A DNA stretch of 35,271 nt from Thermoplasmata archaeon (GTDB taxonomy: Archaea > Thermoplasmatota > Thermoplasmata > Thermoplasmatales > Thermoplasmataceae), in NCBI GenBank assembly GCA_021820525.1, contig JAKADM010000010.1, positions 1 to 35,271 of the forward strand, read 5' to 3'. This document shows positions 24,161 to 32,655 of this stretch, piece by piece (within the stretch, counting starts at the first letter, position 1; every line of letters starts with the position of its first letter). Made by a program: the position numbers and the translations under genes. Under the pieces are notes generated by a model. It had not been told where the DNA came from and made no database searches. It saw only the letters and a program-made list of their open reading frames with translations.

Positions 24161-24970
24161 TTACTCATCACCCAGTTTAAGTATGCCCTTTGAAACAAGC
24201 TCATTGACAAAATCATCCATCTGGTCAGGAGTGAATTTCTTCCCCTCCCTCTTCTTTTCCTGTATGGATTTCATAGATTTCACAATTGTTGGTGAACCTT
24301 TCAGTCCAACCCACTCAGGTTTCAGTCCTATGTCATTCAGTGTCCATGTTTCTATTCCCCTCTTCATTGCATCTATTTTCATCCTTAGGGTTGCATTTCT
24401 GGGGATATTTGAATTTGTTAGCACAGTTATGAGGCATGGAGGCTCCATCCTTACAGTTTCAACGCCATCTTCCAGCTGCCTCTCTGCATAGACCTTTCCG
24501 TCCTCGACCCATGAATTGGATGTATATGATGCCTGTTCAATTCCAAGGAATTCTGCCACACCTGGACCAACATGGCCTGTGGATGAATCTGTTGATTCTT
24601 CACCGGCAAATATTATGTCGAACTTTCCGATCTTTGTTATGGTTGCTGCAAGTGTGAGGCCTGTTGGATATGTATCTGCCCCTGCAAAGGCCCTGTCCGT
24701 TACAAGGATTCCCCTGTCAACCCCCCTTGCCATGCAGTCCAGAAGTGCCGATTCTGCAAAGGGTGGCCCCATGGTTATTACTGTAATATGAGTATCAGGA
24801 TTCTGGTCCTTTATTCTCAGTGCCTGCTCAACCGCATTTTCATCTGCGGGATTTATCACATTCCTGGCAGCTCCCCTGTTCAAAGTGAATGTTACCGGAT
24901 CAATGACAACTTCAGAGCTGTCTGGAACCTGCTTTATCATTACAATTATCTCAAGCGCCATTTCAATCAT
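24161..24970 (-). CDS. etfB: Electron transfer flavoprotein beta subunit
   Basis: The small ETF subunit, which binds AMP or a second FAD. Typical elements are IIVMIKQVPDSSEV, LNRGAARNVINPADENAVEQAL, VITMGPPFAESALLDCMARGVDRGILV and FAGEESTDSSTGHVGPGVAEFLG. The length is 269 residues. ATG 24970 overlaps the fixX stop as ATGA; ATG 24961 (MALEIIVMIKQ) would give the more usual N-terminus. The gene is coupled to etfA downstream. Confidence 0.95.
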   Translation of the reverse strand: MIEMALEIIVMIKQVPDSSEVVIDPVTFTLNRGAARNVINPADENAVEQALRIKDQNPDTHITVITMGPPFAESALLDCMARGVDRGILVTDRAFAGADTYPTGLTLAATITKIGKFDIIFAGEESTDSSTGHVGPGVAEFLGIEQASYTSNSWVEDGKVYAERQLEDGVETVRMEPPCLITVLTNSNIPRNATLRMKIDAMKRGIETWTLNDIGLKPEWVGLKGSPTIVKSMKSIQEKKREGKKFTPDQMDDFVNELVSKGILKLGDE

Positions 24971-25242
24971 CCAAACTTATATTTTACTCCGTGCCCGCCC
25001 TTTGTGTTTGTCCACGCAACGCTTCCATGGGAGCATGCAGTATCACATGTTCCGCATTCCACACAGTCCTCGTATTTGAAATTAAGCTTTTCGTCTATCA
25101 ATGTGTAGCATTTTGCCGGGCAGGCAAATGTGCAGAAATGATCGGGGCATGTCTCACATATGGATGGGTTTACCGTAATGTGGGCATAGGACTTGTCAAT
25201 CTTATAATTCAACAGAGATAACCTGTCTTCAATTTTCATCAT
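24967..25242 (-). CDS. fixX: Ferredoxin-like protein FixX
   Basis: A small ferredoxin of about 91 residues that partners FixC. The C-terminal CVECGTCDTAC binds a 4Fe-4S cluster. A second Cys-rich stretch, CETCPDHFCTFACPAKC, could hold another cluster or part of one. ATG 25242 is chosen because GGAGGT lies 8 nt upstream. An upstream GTG at 25248 overlaps the fixC stop as GTGA and would add two residues. In bacterial and archaeal ETF modules FixX passes electrons between FixC and its acceptor. Confidence 0.95.
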   Translation of the reverse strand: MMKIEDRLSLLNYKIDKSYAHITVNPSICETCPDHFCTFACPAKCYTLIDEKLNFKYEDCVECGTCDTACSHGSVAWTNTKGGHGVKYKFG

Positions 25243-25244
25243 TT

Positions 25245-26531
25245 TCACAACCTCCTTATCATTCTATATAGATCCACAGCAAGATCCTTTCTCTTATCCT
25301 TATGTTTCAGTGCCGAAGATAATACAATCTGGGAAAGGTGCTTCTTTGGATTTCCATCCTCGGAGAATATGTTGAGCATTGCATCCTCTGCAATTGCAGG
25401 TATGGTGTTGTGGATTGTTTCGCTCCATGTAACCCTGTCTATGCCAGAGAAGTTCTTCATATCCTTCATTACAAAGGTCTTTGCAAGGTTTTCCCCATAG
25501 TTCGCGAAGTTCATATCTGGACCTTTTCCCTTCTTCTCCATAAATGAATCTGCCGCAACTATGCCTGAAACAATGGCATAGTTCATTCCCTGAAGTACCA
25601 GTCCATTGCTGAAAGTAAATCCTGCAGTATCACCTGCAATCATGTATCCATTACCATACACTGAATCAACAGACATTCCACCCTCGGGAACAAGATGGGC
25701 ACTGTACTCCTCAACCCTTCCATCCTGTATGAGCGGCGCAATGAATGGATGGTCCTTGAACTGTTCAATCACATTGAAAGAATATGTCTGGTTGTTTTTC
25801 CTCAAATCTCCCATGGATATGACTGCACCTATTGATATGGATTCCTTATTTGTATAGAGAAATCCTCCCGCTTTGACTCCTCCATCCAGGAAGCCAAGGA
25901 CATATTCTGACGCAAAACCCATCTTTGGGGACGTCAGATTGAATCTTTCTGTAATCGTCTTTTCTGGAAGCTTTATAACCTCTTTCACTCCCAGAGCAAT
26001 CTTTTCATCTGTTGGTTTTTTCTTTAACCCTGAATCATAGGCAATCCTTGAATTGGCGCCCTCTGCAAGTATGACTGCATCCGATGTTATTGTCTCTCCT
26101 GCCTGCTCAACCCCTATTGCCTTTCCATCCTTCATTGCAATCTTATCCACTGTTACTCCAGAAGCAACCATTGCCCCTGCATCCTTTGCCTTCTTTGCAA
26201 GCCAGGCATCAAACTTTGTCCTGAGGACAGTGTATCCACTCTTATATTCACCAAATTTTTTTGATCTGAAATCTATGGATATTTTTGAATCCTTTGTGAG
26301 GAATGTTACACCTTTGGCCTCGACATACCTCTCCAGCATGTTGCTCTTTTCCCAGTCAGGTATTACCTGCCCAAGTGAATCTCCCCATAGCACCCCTCCG
26401 GAAACGTTCTTGCTTCCGGGCGGATCTGCCCTGTCTACAAGGAGAACATTTACCTTATTTGAGGCCAGCCTTATGGCGGCAGATGCACCTGCCGGACCTG
26501 CCCCTACAACTATGACATCAAATTCACTCAT
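25245..26531 (-). CDS. fixC: FixC / ETF:quinone oxidoreductase-type flavoprotein
   Basis: A 428-residue FAD protein of the ETF-QO/FixC family. The N-terminal dinucleotide fold is FDVIVVGAGPAGASAAIRLA, followed by SGGVLWGD, the second FAD segment DAVILAEGANSRIA and the third GYMIAGDTAGFTFSNGLVLQGMNYA. It should oxidise ETF and reduce a membrane quinone together with FixX. EtfABCX complexes can also perform flavin-based electron bifurcation, and sequence alone does not settle which applies. ATG 26531 is preferred; a TTG one codon earlier is open. The TATA box lies 17-26 nt upstream, so the operon is leaderless. Confidence 0.95.
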   Translation of the reverse strand: MSEFDVIVVGAGPAGASAAIRLASNKVNVLLVDRADPPGSKNVSGGVLWGDSLGQVIPDWEKSNMLERYVEAKGVTFLTKDSKISIDFRSKKFGEYKSGYTVLRTKFDAWLAKKAKDAGAMVASGVTVDKIAMKDGKAIGVEQAGETITSDAVILAEGANSRIAYDSGLKKKPTDEKIALGVKEVIKLPEKTITERFNLTSPKMGFASEYVLGFLDGGVKAGGFLYTNKESISIGAVISMGDLRKNNQTYSFNVIEQFKDHPFIAPLIQDGRVEEYSAHLVPEGGMSVDSVYGNGYMIAGDTAGFTFSNGLVLQGMNYAIVSGIVAADSFMEKKGKGPDMNFANYGENLAKTFVMKDMKNFSGIDRVTWSETIHNTIPAIAEDAMLNIFSEDGNPKKHLSQIVLSSALKHKDKRKDLAVDLYRMIRRL

Positions 26532-26547
26532 CAACCCTTTATGGCAG

Positions 26548-26557
26548 TTTATATAAT
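26548..26557 (-). promoter_or_regulatory. Predicted TATA box of the fixC-fixX-etfB-etfA operon
   Basis: Minus-strand TTATATAAAC is centred 20-25 nt before ATG 26531, a spacing that gives a leaderless or nearly leaderless message. The upstream edge overlaps a perfect palindrome. Confidence 0.55.
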
Positions 26558-26567
26558 AACTGTTATT
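26555..26567. promoter_or_regulatory. Candidate operator palindrome at the fix/etf promoter
   Basis: AATAAC-T-GTTATT is a perfect 13-bp inverted repeat touching the upstream side of the TATA box. A dimeric regulator bound here would block TBP/TFB, as fatty-acid-responsive TetR-type repressors do in other organisms. No regulator gene lies next to it. Confidence 0.4.
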
Positions 26568-26680
26568 GTGCTTATATGGGTTGTTACTGGAATTTTTATT
26601 TATTAAAGATGGAACACCGGCGACCCATGAGCCGGCTGGAAAAACTTGAAAGAAACTTGCCTTCTCATAGTTTTTATAAA

Positions 26681-26690
26681 AATTTTATTA
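26681..26690 (+). promoter_or_regulatory. Predicted TATA box of the HExxH metallopeptidase gene
   Basis: AATTTTATTA, part of a longer AT stretch from 26670, is centred about 26 nt before ATG 26712. This supports that start as leaderless and argues against the longer frame from 26646. Confidence 0.45.
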
Positions 26691-26711
26691 AACTTCAGTC
26701 ATTTATGTACA

Positions 26712-27908
26712 ATGGAAATCAAGGAACTGAATGAAATCAGGATATTTGATATTGATTCGCGGATATGGCCTTTGTGGAAAGATGTTAAAAAATTTCTCCC
26801 TCTCGCACATATTTTCAAAGAACTGTATCAGAGGATAAATGTTTATATTGTAAGCATCAGTGTTATGGAACAATTTCCCCAAGATGTGGTTCCTCAGAAC
26901 ACCATCCTGGAACTGAAAATGGATGAGGATTTTGATCCAGATAGATTACAGGATAAACTGGAGAAAATGGAGGGAATAATTGAAAGGAACCATTATAGGG
27001 AAATTCCCATGGGCCTTTATATTTCAGCATCACAATTCCCGACATATATTAAAAAAATAATTGACAGGAAAAATGCGTTGCTTCCCAATGAAGGAAAACG
27101 TCTGGAGGAGGCCCTAAGTAGATGGGATCAGGATTATCTTAAGAAGGATTCCATATTTATCTGCTACGAGAAAATTGCAGAGAATGATATTAATGATGAA
27201 AAAAATAACACTATCCATTTCGTTGCAACACTTTTCCATGAATTTTCCCACGCGTTCATGGACAGGGTGCATATGTACGGAGAGGAGGAAAGAAAGTATT
27301 CATTTTATTTTAAAATCATTGAAGAATCAATGGCAGACTGCCTTGCAGCATCCTGTTTTAAAGATAGCCCTATCCAGGGCGAGGCTTTCAGGCATATTTT
27401 TATGGCAGGCAAACCTCTGGAATACTGTGGTTCTTACTATCTTTATGAAATTTCAAAATATTGCCCCGCCATAAATCTTGCAATGCTATGGAGGGATAGA
27501 AATCTTAAGGCTCTTTATCTAAATATTATGGATAGGGAGCCCTACAAACTTAAACCGGAGGATCTTATTAATCCTTTCATTGTTGGGCAGAGATTGTTTG
27601 GAGAGCTGACAGACGAAAGGATAGGGGATGACAGAGAGGTAGAGGTTAAGGCCAATATTATTTCCATACTTACTCGCATTGTAACAATGAAATCCTTTTT
27701 CTCCCATGTGGTAAAGGGGAGGGTAACGGAAATAGGAAGTGTCGCAATCATAGGCTTCTACCTCCTGTGGAAATACAGGATGATGAATTTAAAGGGCGGG
27801 GTAAAGGTAAATCGCTCTGCAAATAAAATAGACAACCTCTTTGAAGAGGCTGCAAAGATGATATATGATAATATCAAAGATGAGGGAGATCAAATGAAAA
27901 AACAATAA
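26712..27908 (+). CDS. Putative HExxH zinc metallopeptidase, cytoplasmic
   Basis: A 398-residue protein of no recognised family. The sequence VATLFHEFSHAFMDR has the zinc-binding HEFSH (176-180), and KIIEESMADCLAA (about 202-213) supplies a Glu spaced like the third ligand of gluzincins. There is no signal peptide. A hydrophobic helix near the C-terminus (SVAIIGFYLLWKYRMM) could be buried. ATG 26712 is chosen from the TATA position; an upstream frame to 26646 would add 22 residues, but its start would lie upstream of the predicted promoter. It probably shares a transcript with spermidine synthase, 21 nt downstream. Substrate unknown. Confidence 0.75.
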   Translation: MEIKELNEIRIFDIDSRIWPLWKDVKKFLPLAHIFKELYQRINVYIVSISVMEQFPQDVVPQNTILELKMDEDFDPDRLQDKLEKMEGIIERNHYREIPMGLYISASQFPTYIKKIIDRKNALLPNEGKRLEEALSRWDQDYLKKDSIFICYEKIAENDINDEKNNTIHFVATLFHEFSHAFMDRVHMYGEEERKYSFYFKIIEESMADCLAASCFKDSPIQGEAFRHIFMAGKPLEYCGSYYLYEISKYCPAINLAMLWRDRNLKALYLNIMDREPYKLKPEDLINPFIVGQRLFGELTDERIGDDREVEVKANIISILTRIVTMKSFFSHVVKGRVTEIGSVAIIGFYLLWKYRMMNLKGGVKVNRSANKIDNLFEEAAKMIYDNIKDEGDQMKKQ

Positions 27909-27929
27909 AAAATTAAGCAAGTATGTATT

Positions 27930-28763
27930 ATGCATTGGATGAAACTCATAGAAAACTGGTTTTCAGAGAGATATTCCGATAATCTGCAGCTTTCCTTCAG
28001 GGTAAGTGATCAGTTGCTTTCAGTGAAAACTGATTATCAGAGAATAGATGTTTTCCAGACGTATGACTTTGGAAAACTCCTTTCCATTGACGGAACAGTT
28101 CAGCTAACAGAAAAGGACGAATTTGTTTACCATGAAATGATCACAAGAATGCCATACCTTTATGCAGATTCCAAGCCTGAAAGTGCTCTCGTAATAGGAG
28201 GAGGTGACGGGGGAGCTGCCGGGGAACTTCTTAAACTTGGCCTGAAGAGAATTGTGAACGTTGAAATAGATGGGCAGGTTGTGGAGGTATGCAGGAAGCA
28301 TTTCCCTGAACTGGCATCATCCTTTTCTAAGAAAAACGTGGAACTAATCATAGGAGATGGGATCAAATATGTGGAAACAGCAAAGGAAAAGTTCCACATA
28401 ATAATAATTGATTCCACCGATCCGGTCGGACCTGCAGAGGGTCTTTTTGATTCAAAGTTCTATCATAATGTGGCAAAGATTCTTGCTCCTGGGGGTGTGG
28501 TTGTGACTCAATCTGGATCACCATTCTACCAGCCAAAGGCCATAGGAATGGCTCAAAGAGGCATGAAACCTGCATTTGAATATGTTAAAAGTTACACAGC
28601 GTTCATACCAACCTATCCAAGCGGTTTCTGGTCATTCACAATGGCAAAGAACACCCCCATCAAAATGAGGAAGGATAGTGTTCCAGCAGGTCAGTATTTC
28701 AACATGGAAATTGCTGAATCTGCCTTCAGTCTTCCTGAATTTGTTAAAAAACTTATTGCCTGA
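27930..28763 (+). CDS. speE: Spermidine synthase / polyamine aminopropyltransferase
   Basis: Transfers aminopropyl from decarboxylated SAM to putrescine or a related amine. The 277-residue protein has the N-terminal beta-strand domain with [20 protein letters not shown] and [11 protein letters not shown]. The Rossmann methyltransferase-like fold carries GGGDGG at 90-95, the acidic VEID near 111-114 and the catalytic Asp in [10 protein letters not shown] (161). The sequence is complete and well conserved. Polyamines stabilise nucleic acids in thermophiles. Its 3' end overlaps the convergent membrane-protein gene by 11 nt. Confidence 0.94.
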   Translation: MHWMKLIENWFSERYSDNLQLSFRVSDQLLSVKTDYQRIDVFQTYDFGKLLSIDGTVQLTEKDEFVYHEMITRMPYLYADSKPESALVIGGGDGGAAGELLKLGLKRIVNVEIDGQVVEVCRKHFPELASSFSKKNVELIIGDGIKYVETAKEKFHIIIIDSTDPVGPAEGLFDSKFYHNVAKILAPGGVVVTQSGSPFYQPKAIGMAQRGMKPAFEYVKSYTAFIPTYPSGFWSFTMAKNTPIKMRKDSVPAGQYFNMEIAESAFSLPEFVKKLIA

Positions 28764-29130
28764 TCTTCCAGGCACTTTTCTTTTCCACAAGCCTCTCTTC
28801 ATAGGATGGGCCGTGCTTTCTTGCAATGGTTTCAAGTTCCCTCATATTTTTTATGAACTTTGACTTGCTGTCTGAGTTCATTATTTCGTTAAAAAATCTG
28901 TCATCCTTGAACCAGTCATAGGTGTAATAAAGGAAAATGCCTGAAAAAATCAGAGATAGGGTAAAAATCCAGTAGTTCCAGTTTCCTGCTGCTTCAAATG
29001 TCAGCCCATTGTTTATGAATCCATTATAATGGAAAAGGAGGTCATTTGCAGATATTATAAAAATTATCACGAATATGGCAGATAATATCATGTATATATA
29101 GAACATCCATTCCCTGTAAATCTTTGACAT
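28753..29130 (-). CDS. Small two-helix membrane protein, function unknown
   Basis: 125 residues. Membrane helices are predicted at about 8-29 and 52-71, followed by a charged cytoplasmic tail of about 50 residues ([19 protein letters not shown]). No domain is recognised. A TATA box (TTTAAAATA, 29160-29152) sits about 26 nt before the ATG, so it appears to have its own leaderless promoter. It converges with and overlaps the speE end. Confidence 0.75.
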   Translation of the reverse strand: MSKIYREWMFYIYMILSAIFVIIFIISANDLLFHYNGFINNGLTFEAAGNWNYWIFTLSLIFSGIFLYYTYDWFKDDRFFNEIMNSDSKSKFIKNMRELETIARKHGPSYEERLVEKKSAWKIRQ

Positions 29131-29179
29131 CTCTGCTTTATTTAAATTTCATATTTTAAAGTTATGTGACGCCCTGGCA

Positions 29180-29737
29180 TTATGCACTTCCTTTATTTTC
29201 AAGAAATTCCATAAATTGTCTGAGAGCGTTTATTCTGTGGGAGTGTTCATTCTTCTCCCTTATGGACATCTCTGCAAGGGATTTTTCCGAACCTTCCGGT
29301 ATGAATATGGGATCAAATCCAAACCCGGAACTTCCCCTTTCATATTCGCCTATTCTTCCCTTAAGTATGCCTGTAAACTGGCTTATATTTCCATTTTCGC
29401 AATACGAGATTACCGTCTTGAAAATCGCATCCCTCTCTCTGCCTTTCAAAAGTGAAAGGATACCCTCATTCCCTATGGTTCTCAAAACGTAGGATGAATA
29501 TGGACCTGGAAATCCCCTGAGTTCTTTTACATAAAGGCCGGTATCCTCAAGGAAAAAAGGTTCCTCAACCTTTCCTCTGAGATACTGTGCACTGGCCAGT
29601 GAGATCGCCTCTGTTGTATCATCCTGTATCTCCTCATATTTCATTCTTACCCACTGGCATTCTATTCCCCTTTCCTTAAGATATTGGCGTATTTCCTCAT
29701 ATTTGTGTTCATTGCTTGTTATAAACCTTAAGATCAA
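29180..29737 (-). CDS. XTP/dITP diphosphatase (RdgB/HAM1 family)
   Basis: Removes non-canonical purine nucleotides such as XTP and dITP from the pool. The 185 residues contain the substrate loop TSNEHKYEEI at the N-terminus, FFLEDTGLYVKELRGFPGPYSSYV with the metal-binding acidic pair, RGSSGFGFDPIFIPEG and the C-terminal SHRINALRQF, all standard for this family. The ATG overlaps the Kae1-Bud32 stop as ATGA, so it is translated in the same operon. Confidence 0.94.
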   Translation of the reverse strand: MILRFITSNEHKYEEIRQYLKERGIECQWVRMKYEEIQDDTTEAISLASAQYLRGKVEEPFFLEDTGLYVKELRGFPGPYSSYVLRTIGNEGILSLLKGRERDAIFKTVISYCENGNISQFTGILKGRIGEYERGSSGFGFDPIFIPEGSEKSLAEMSIREKNEHSHRINALRQFMEFLENKGSA

Positions 29738-31320
29738 ACGTATCTCCTCCTTGCCTCTATATTTTTAACCTCTTCAAGAACCCTGCCTGCATCGTGAAAA
29801 GTTTCCCTGTAGGCTTTCTCAACATGACTCATAAATCTATTGCCGTCATGAATTGTTGCATTCACACTTTCCCTGAGCAGCCTCATATCATATGCAAAGT
29901 CCTGTATATTTCCAGAGGGGTTTCCCATTGATGGATCGATTATGACTATTTCATTATCTGCGACCAAAATATTATTCATTGTGAGATCGCCGTGGCAGAG
30001 AGAACTGGAATGCATCTTCCCCACTGCTCTTCCCAGTTTTTCTCCAATTCCCATATCAGGCTCAATCATCATAGATAACTGTACACCCTCGATCCTCTCC
30101 ATGGAGAAGGATGCATTTTCCACATCCACAGCGAAAATTTCAGGTACAGGTACATTAGCCTGACTCAGTCTGTACAGCATGGTTATTTCCCTCCTCATCC
30201 TTGCCTTCCTTATGGCATGATCAAGTTCTTTCAGCCTGTATCCCTTTGGTATTCTTGCCTTCTTCACAGCATCAAAACTGTGGAATTTTTCATATGTTAT
30301 ATCCGATTCTGCCCCTCTGTTCTCATATTTCCTTTCGTCTATCTGGACCCATGAGGCAAATGCCTGATCGATCCTGTAAAACTGATCTATTGCGGTATCC
30401 TCGAGATTGTCCCCACCCCTCGCCTTAAATGTGAGAATGCCTGCCTGGCCTATCATTGCGCCATTATCCATGCAGTATTTGTCAGGAGTTTCAAATACCT
30501 CAACCCCTGCCTCATCTGCCATAATCTTAATCATTTCCCTCAATCTCTTATTCCTTGCGACCCCACCTGCAAGAAGAATCGATTTTTTTCCCGTTGTGAA
30601 TATGGCTCTTTCCAGGGTTTCCACAAGCATTGAAAAGGCATATTCCTGAAGGCTCATGCATATATCCTCATTCCTTTCACCCTTTTTCATCAGATCCACA
30701 CATGCCGTATACATGCCTGAGAATGCAGTATCCATTCCTCTCACGGTGTATGGGAGCTGAAGCAACTTTCCCCCATTCAGTGCAAGCCTTTCTATGGCTG
30801 GACCTCCCGGAAAGGGAAAACCCATCTGCCTTGCAACCTTGTCCAGAAGGTTTCCAATGCCTATGTCAAGTGTTTCACCAAAAACTCTGTATTTTCCATT
30901 CCTGTATGCGATTATCTGGGTATTGCCTCCAGAAACGTAAAGCATCACAGGATCAACCGCGCCTGTCTCCCTTCTTCCGATTTCAATGTGGCCCAATGGA
31001 TGGTTCACACCAACTATTGGTATATTATATTTGATAGATAGGGCCCTTGCTGCAGTTGCAACAATTTTCAGAGATGGTGGAAGACCTGGCCCTCTGGAAA
31101 AACTTATGAGGCCTATTTTATCCATTCCTATCCCTGATTCCCTCAGAGCCCTTTCTATTATGCCCTTTATGTTTTTAAAGTGGAATTCTGCAGCCTCTCT
31201 TGGGTTAATTCCACCCTGCTCAGGGCTGTATGTCATGGATGCCAGAGAGTATATCTTTTCCTCGTCAAGGACTGAGGCGCTTATAGTATGTGCTGTCCCC
31301 TCAAGCCCCAATGTATACAT
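29734..31320 (-). CDS. Kae1-Bud32 fusion: tRNA t6A synthesis protein and kinase
   Basis: A 528-residue bifunctional KEOPS component needed for N6-threonylcarbamoyladenosine at position 37 of ANN-decoding tRNAs. Residues about 1-325 are Kae1/TsaD: GLEGTAHT start, metal-binding His107 and His111 in NHPLGHIE, SGGNTQ at 130-135, and the AGGVARNKRL and DNGAMIGQAG signatures. Residues about 335-528 are the small kinase Bud32: RKARMRREI, catalytic HGDLTMNN at 443-450 and metal-binding IIDPSMG at 461-466. The one-chain arrangement is known in several euryarchaea. A TATA box (AAAATATTATTT, 31355-31344) lies about 26 nt before the ATG. Confidence 0.96.
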   Translation of the reverse strand: MYTLGLEGTAHTISASVLDEEKIYSLASMTYSPEQGGINPREAAEFHFKNIKGIIERALRESGIGMDKIGLISFSRGPGLPPSLKIVATAARALSIKYNIPIVGVNHPLGHIEIGRRETGAVDPVMLYVSGGNTQIIAYRNGKYRVFGETLDIGIGNLLDKVARQMGFPFPGGPAIERLALNGGKLLQLPYTVRGMDTAFSGMYTACVDLMKKGERNEDICMSLQEYAFSMLVETLERAIFTTGKKSILLAGGVARNKRLREMIKIMADEAGVEVFETPDKYCMDNGAMIGQAGILTFKARGGDNLEDTAIDQFYRIDQAFASWVQIDERKYENRGAESDITYEKFHSFDAVKKARIPKGYRLKELDHAIRKARMRREITMLYRLSQANVPVPEIFAVDVENASFSMERIEGVQLSMMIEPDMGIGEKLGRAVGKMHSSSLCHGDLTMNNILVADNEIVIIDPSMGNPSGNIQDFAYDMRLLRESVNATIHDGNRFMSHVEKAYRETFHDAGRVLEEVKNIEARRRYV

Positions 31321-31356
31321 CTTTTTCTGTATGTTTTTTAATGAAATAATATTTTA

Positions 31357-32568
31357 TCATGATCTTGTGAATGTGAACATTGCATATATGGATGTTATGA
31401 ACAGAATACCTGCGCCTATGGAACCATAGGCAATGGTTTTGAGCCTTTCCTTAATGCTTCTTCCCGCCACTGTTGCCAGGAACAGGAATGAAGACGTTGT
31501 TGACAGGAGCGACAACATTGTATATGTTCTCATGTATATATCACTTACATCTCTCTCAATCAGAAACATGGGATTTATGGCAGACAGCCCCCTGCGGTAT
31601 ATGAAATCTGAGAATGTTATTACCCTCATTGCAAGAAGAATCAGAAATAGAACGGGTATGGAAAATGTAAGAAACTGCTCCATTACATAGAATTTGTTTG
31701 ATCTTTTGAATGTTCCATTCCTGATGTTTGCAAAGAATGTTCTCCATGCAGTTCTTGACCATCTTAGATTCTGTTTTGCAAAGGATTTTATGGTCTTTTT
31801 CGGCACGGTCATTACGTGGGCGTCGAATGCCTTTGCCACCCTGTAACCCTTTCTGATAGTGTAAGATGTCAGAGATGTGTCATCCCCTCCGCCGTAGTAT
31901 GGTATTTCACCCCTTATCCTGAAATTCCTGAACTCGCTGGACGTGACATATTCCTTAATTACCTCTGTACGGTATGTGGCAAAGCTTCCATCGATCAGCA
32001 TAATGTTTCCAAATCTGCTCATGGCCCTCTGGACTGTTTCCTTTGAACGCTCAAGGAACTCTGAGGCATATGCCACAAGATTGCCCTCTGATGTGTCCAT
32101 GTATATGTTTGCTCCCACACCCCCGGTGTTTTCATCAAACTCCTTGAGTACTTTCTCCACGGCATCCATATCAGGCACTGTGTCTGCATCCATCAAAATC
32201 ACGATTCTTGAACTGACTCTTTCCATTCCAATCCCCAGAGAATCCCTCTTTCCTGTTCTTTCTCTCTTGAGTATGAACTCTGCCTGATTCCTTTCACATA
32301 TTTCCCTGTAAGGGTTCTCATTTCCATCGCTGACCACTATTACCCTTCCAGTCTGGCTCCTCACTGCAGAAAGTGACCTTTCAAATATTTCTGGGTTTTC
32401 ATTGTATACGGGAATGATGACAGTTACATCCTCACCACTCAGTCCAGAATCCAATGTGCTCTTCTCCCTCTCCCTGACAGAAAAGTATGCATTCAGTGTG
32501 TAGTAAATTATGGAAATTGTGGATGAAACAATTCCCACAAGGATTAATATTAAAAAATCAAGTCTCAT
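31357..32568 (-). CDS. Processive-type membrane glycosyltransferase, family 2
   Basis: A 403-residue glycosyltransferase of the cellulose/hyaluronan synthase type. An N-terminal membrane helix (3-26) precedes the GT-A domain (VTVIIPVYNENPEIFERSL, LMDADTVPD as DXD at 127-130, YYGGGDDTSLT with the base Asp, and QNLRW at 266-270). Three or four C-terminal helices follow. It would use a nucleotide sugar to make a surface polysaccharide or glycolipid. ATG 32568 is preferred because TATTTATTA (32596-32588) is a TATA box at the correct distance; an in-frame start at 32655 would add 29 unremarkable residues. Confidence 0.9.
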   Translation of the reverse strand: MRLDFLILILVGIVSSTISIIYYTLNAYFSVREREKSTLDSGLSGEDVTVIIPVYNENPEIFERSLSAVRSQTGRVIVVSDGNENPYREICERNQAEFILKRERTGKRDSLGIGMERVSSRIVILMDADTVPDMDAVEKVLKEFDENTGGVGANIYMDTSEGNLVAYASEFLERSKETVQRAMSRFGNIMLIDGSFATYRTEVIKEYVTSSEFRNFRIRGEIPYYGGGDDTSLTSYTIRKGYRVAKAFDAHVMTVPKKTIKSFAKQNLRWSRTAWRTFFANIRNGTFKRSNKFYVMEQFLTFSIPVLFLILLAMRVITFSDFIYRRGLSAINPMFLIERDVSDIYMRTYTMLSLLSTTSSFLFLATVAGRSIKERLKTIAYGSIGAGILFITSIYAMFTFTRS

Positions 32569-32585
32569 ATCCTTCTCATTTTGGG

Positions 32586-32598
32586 CATAATAAATAGC
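32586..32598 (-). promoter_or_regulatory. Predicted TATA box of the glycosyltransferase gene
   Basis: Minus-strand GCTATTTATTATG is centred about 25 nt before ATG 32568. It fixes that start and makes the longer frame unlikely. Confidence 0.5.
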
Positions 32599-32655
32599 CT
32601 GTTGGTTCATGGTTTTGGTACATAGAAGAGCAGATGAATCAAACAATGTTGACAT

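Noticed and set aside
26646-26711. N-terminal extension MKETCLLIVFIKILLNF of the metallopeptidase as a signal peptide
   Set aside because: Its start lies upstream of the predicted TATA box, which instead points to ATG 26712. The following sequence looks cytoplasmic.
29942-31429. Several plus-strand frames of 70-147 codons opposite Kae1-Bud32
   Set aside because: They are antisense to a conserved fusion protein and show no independent signals.
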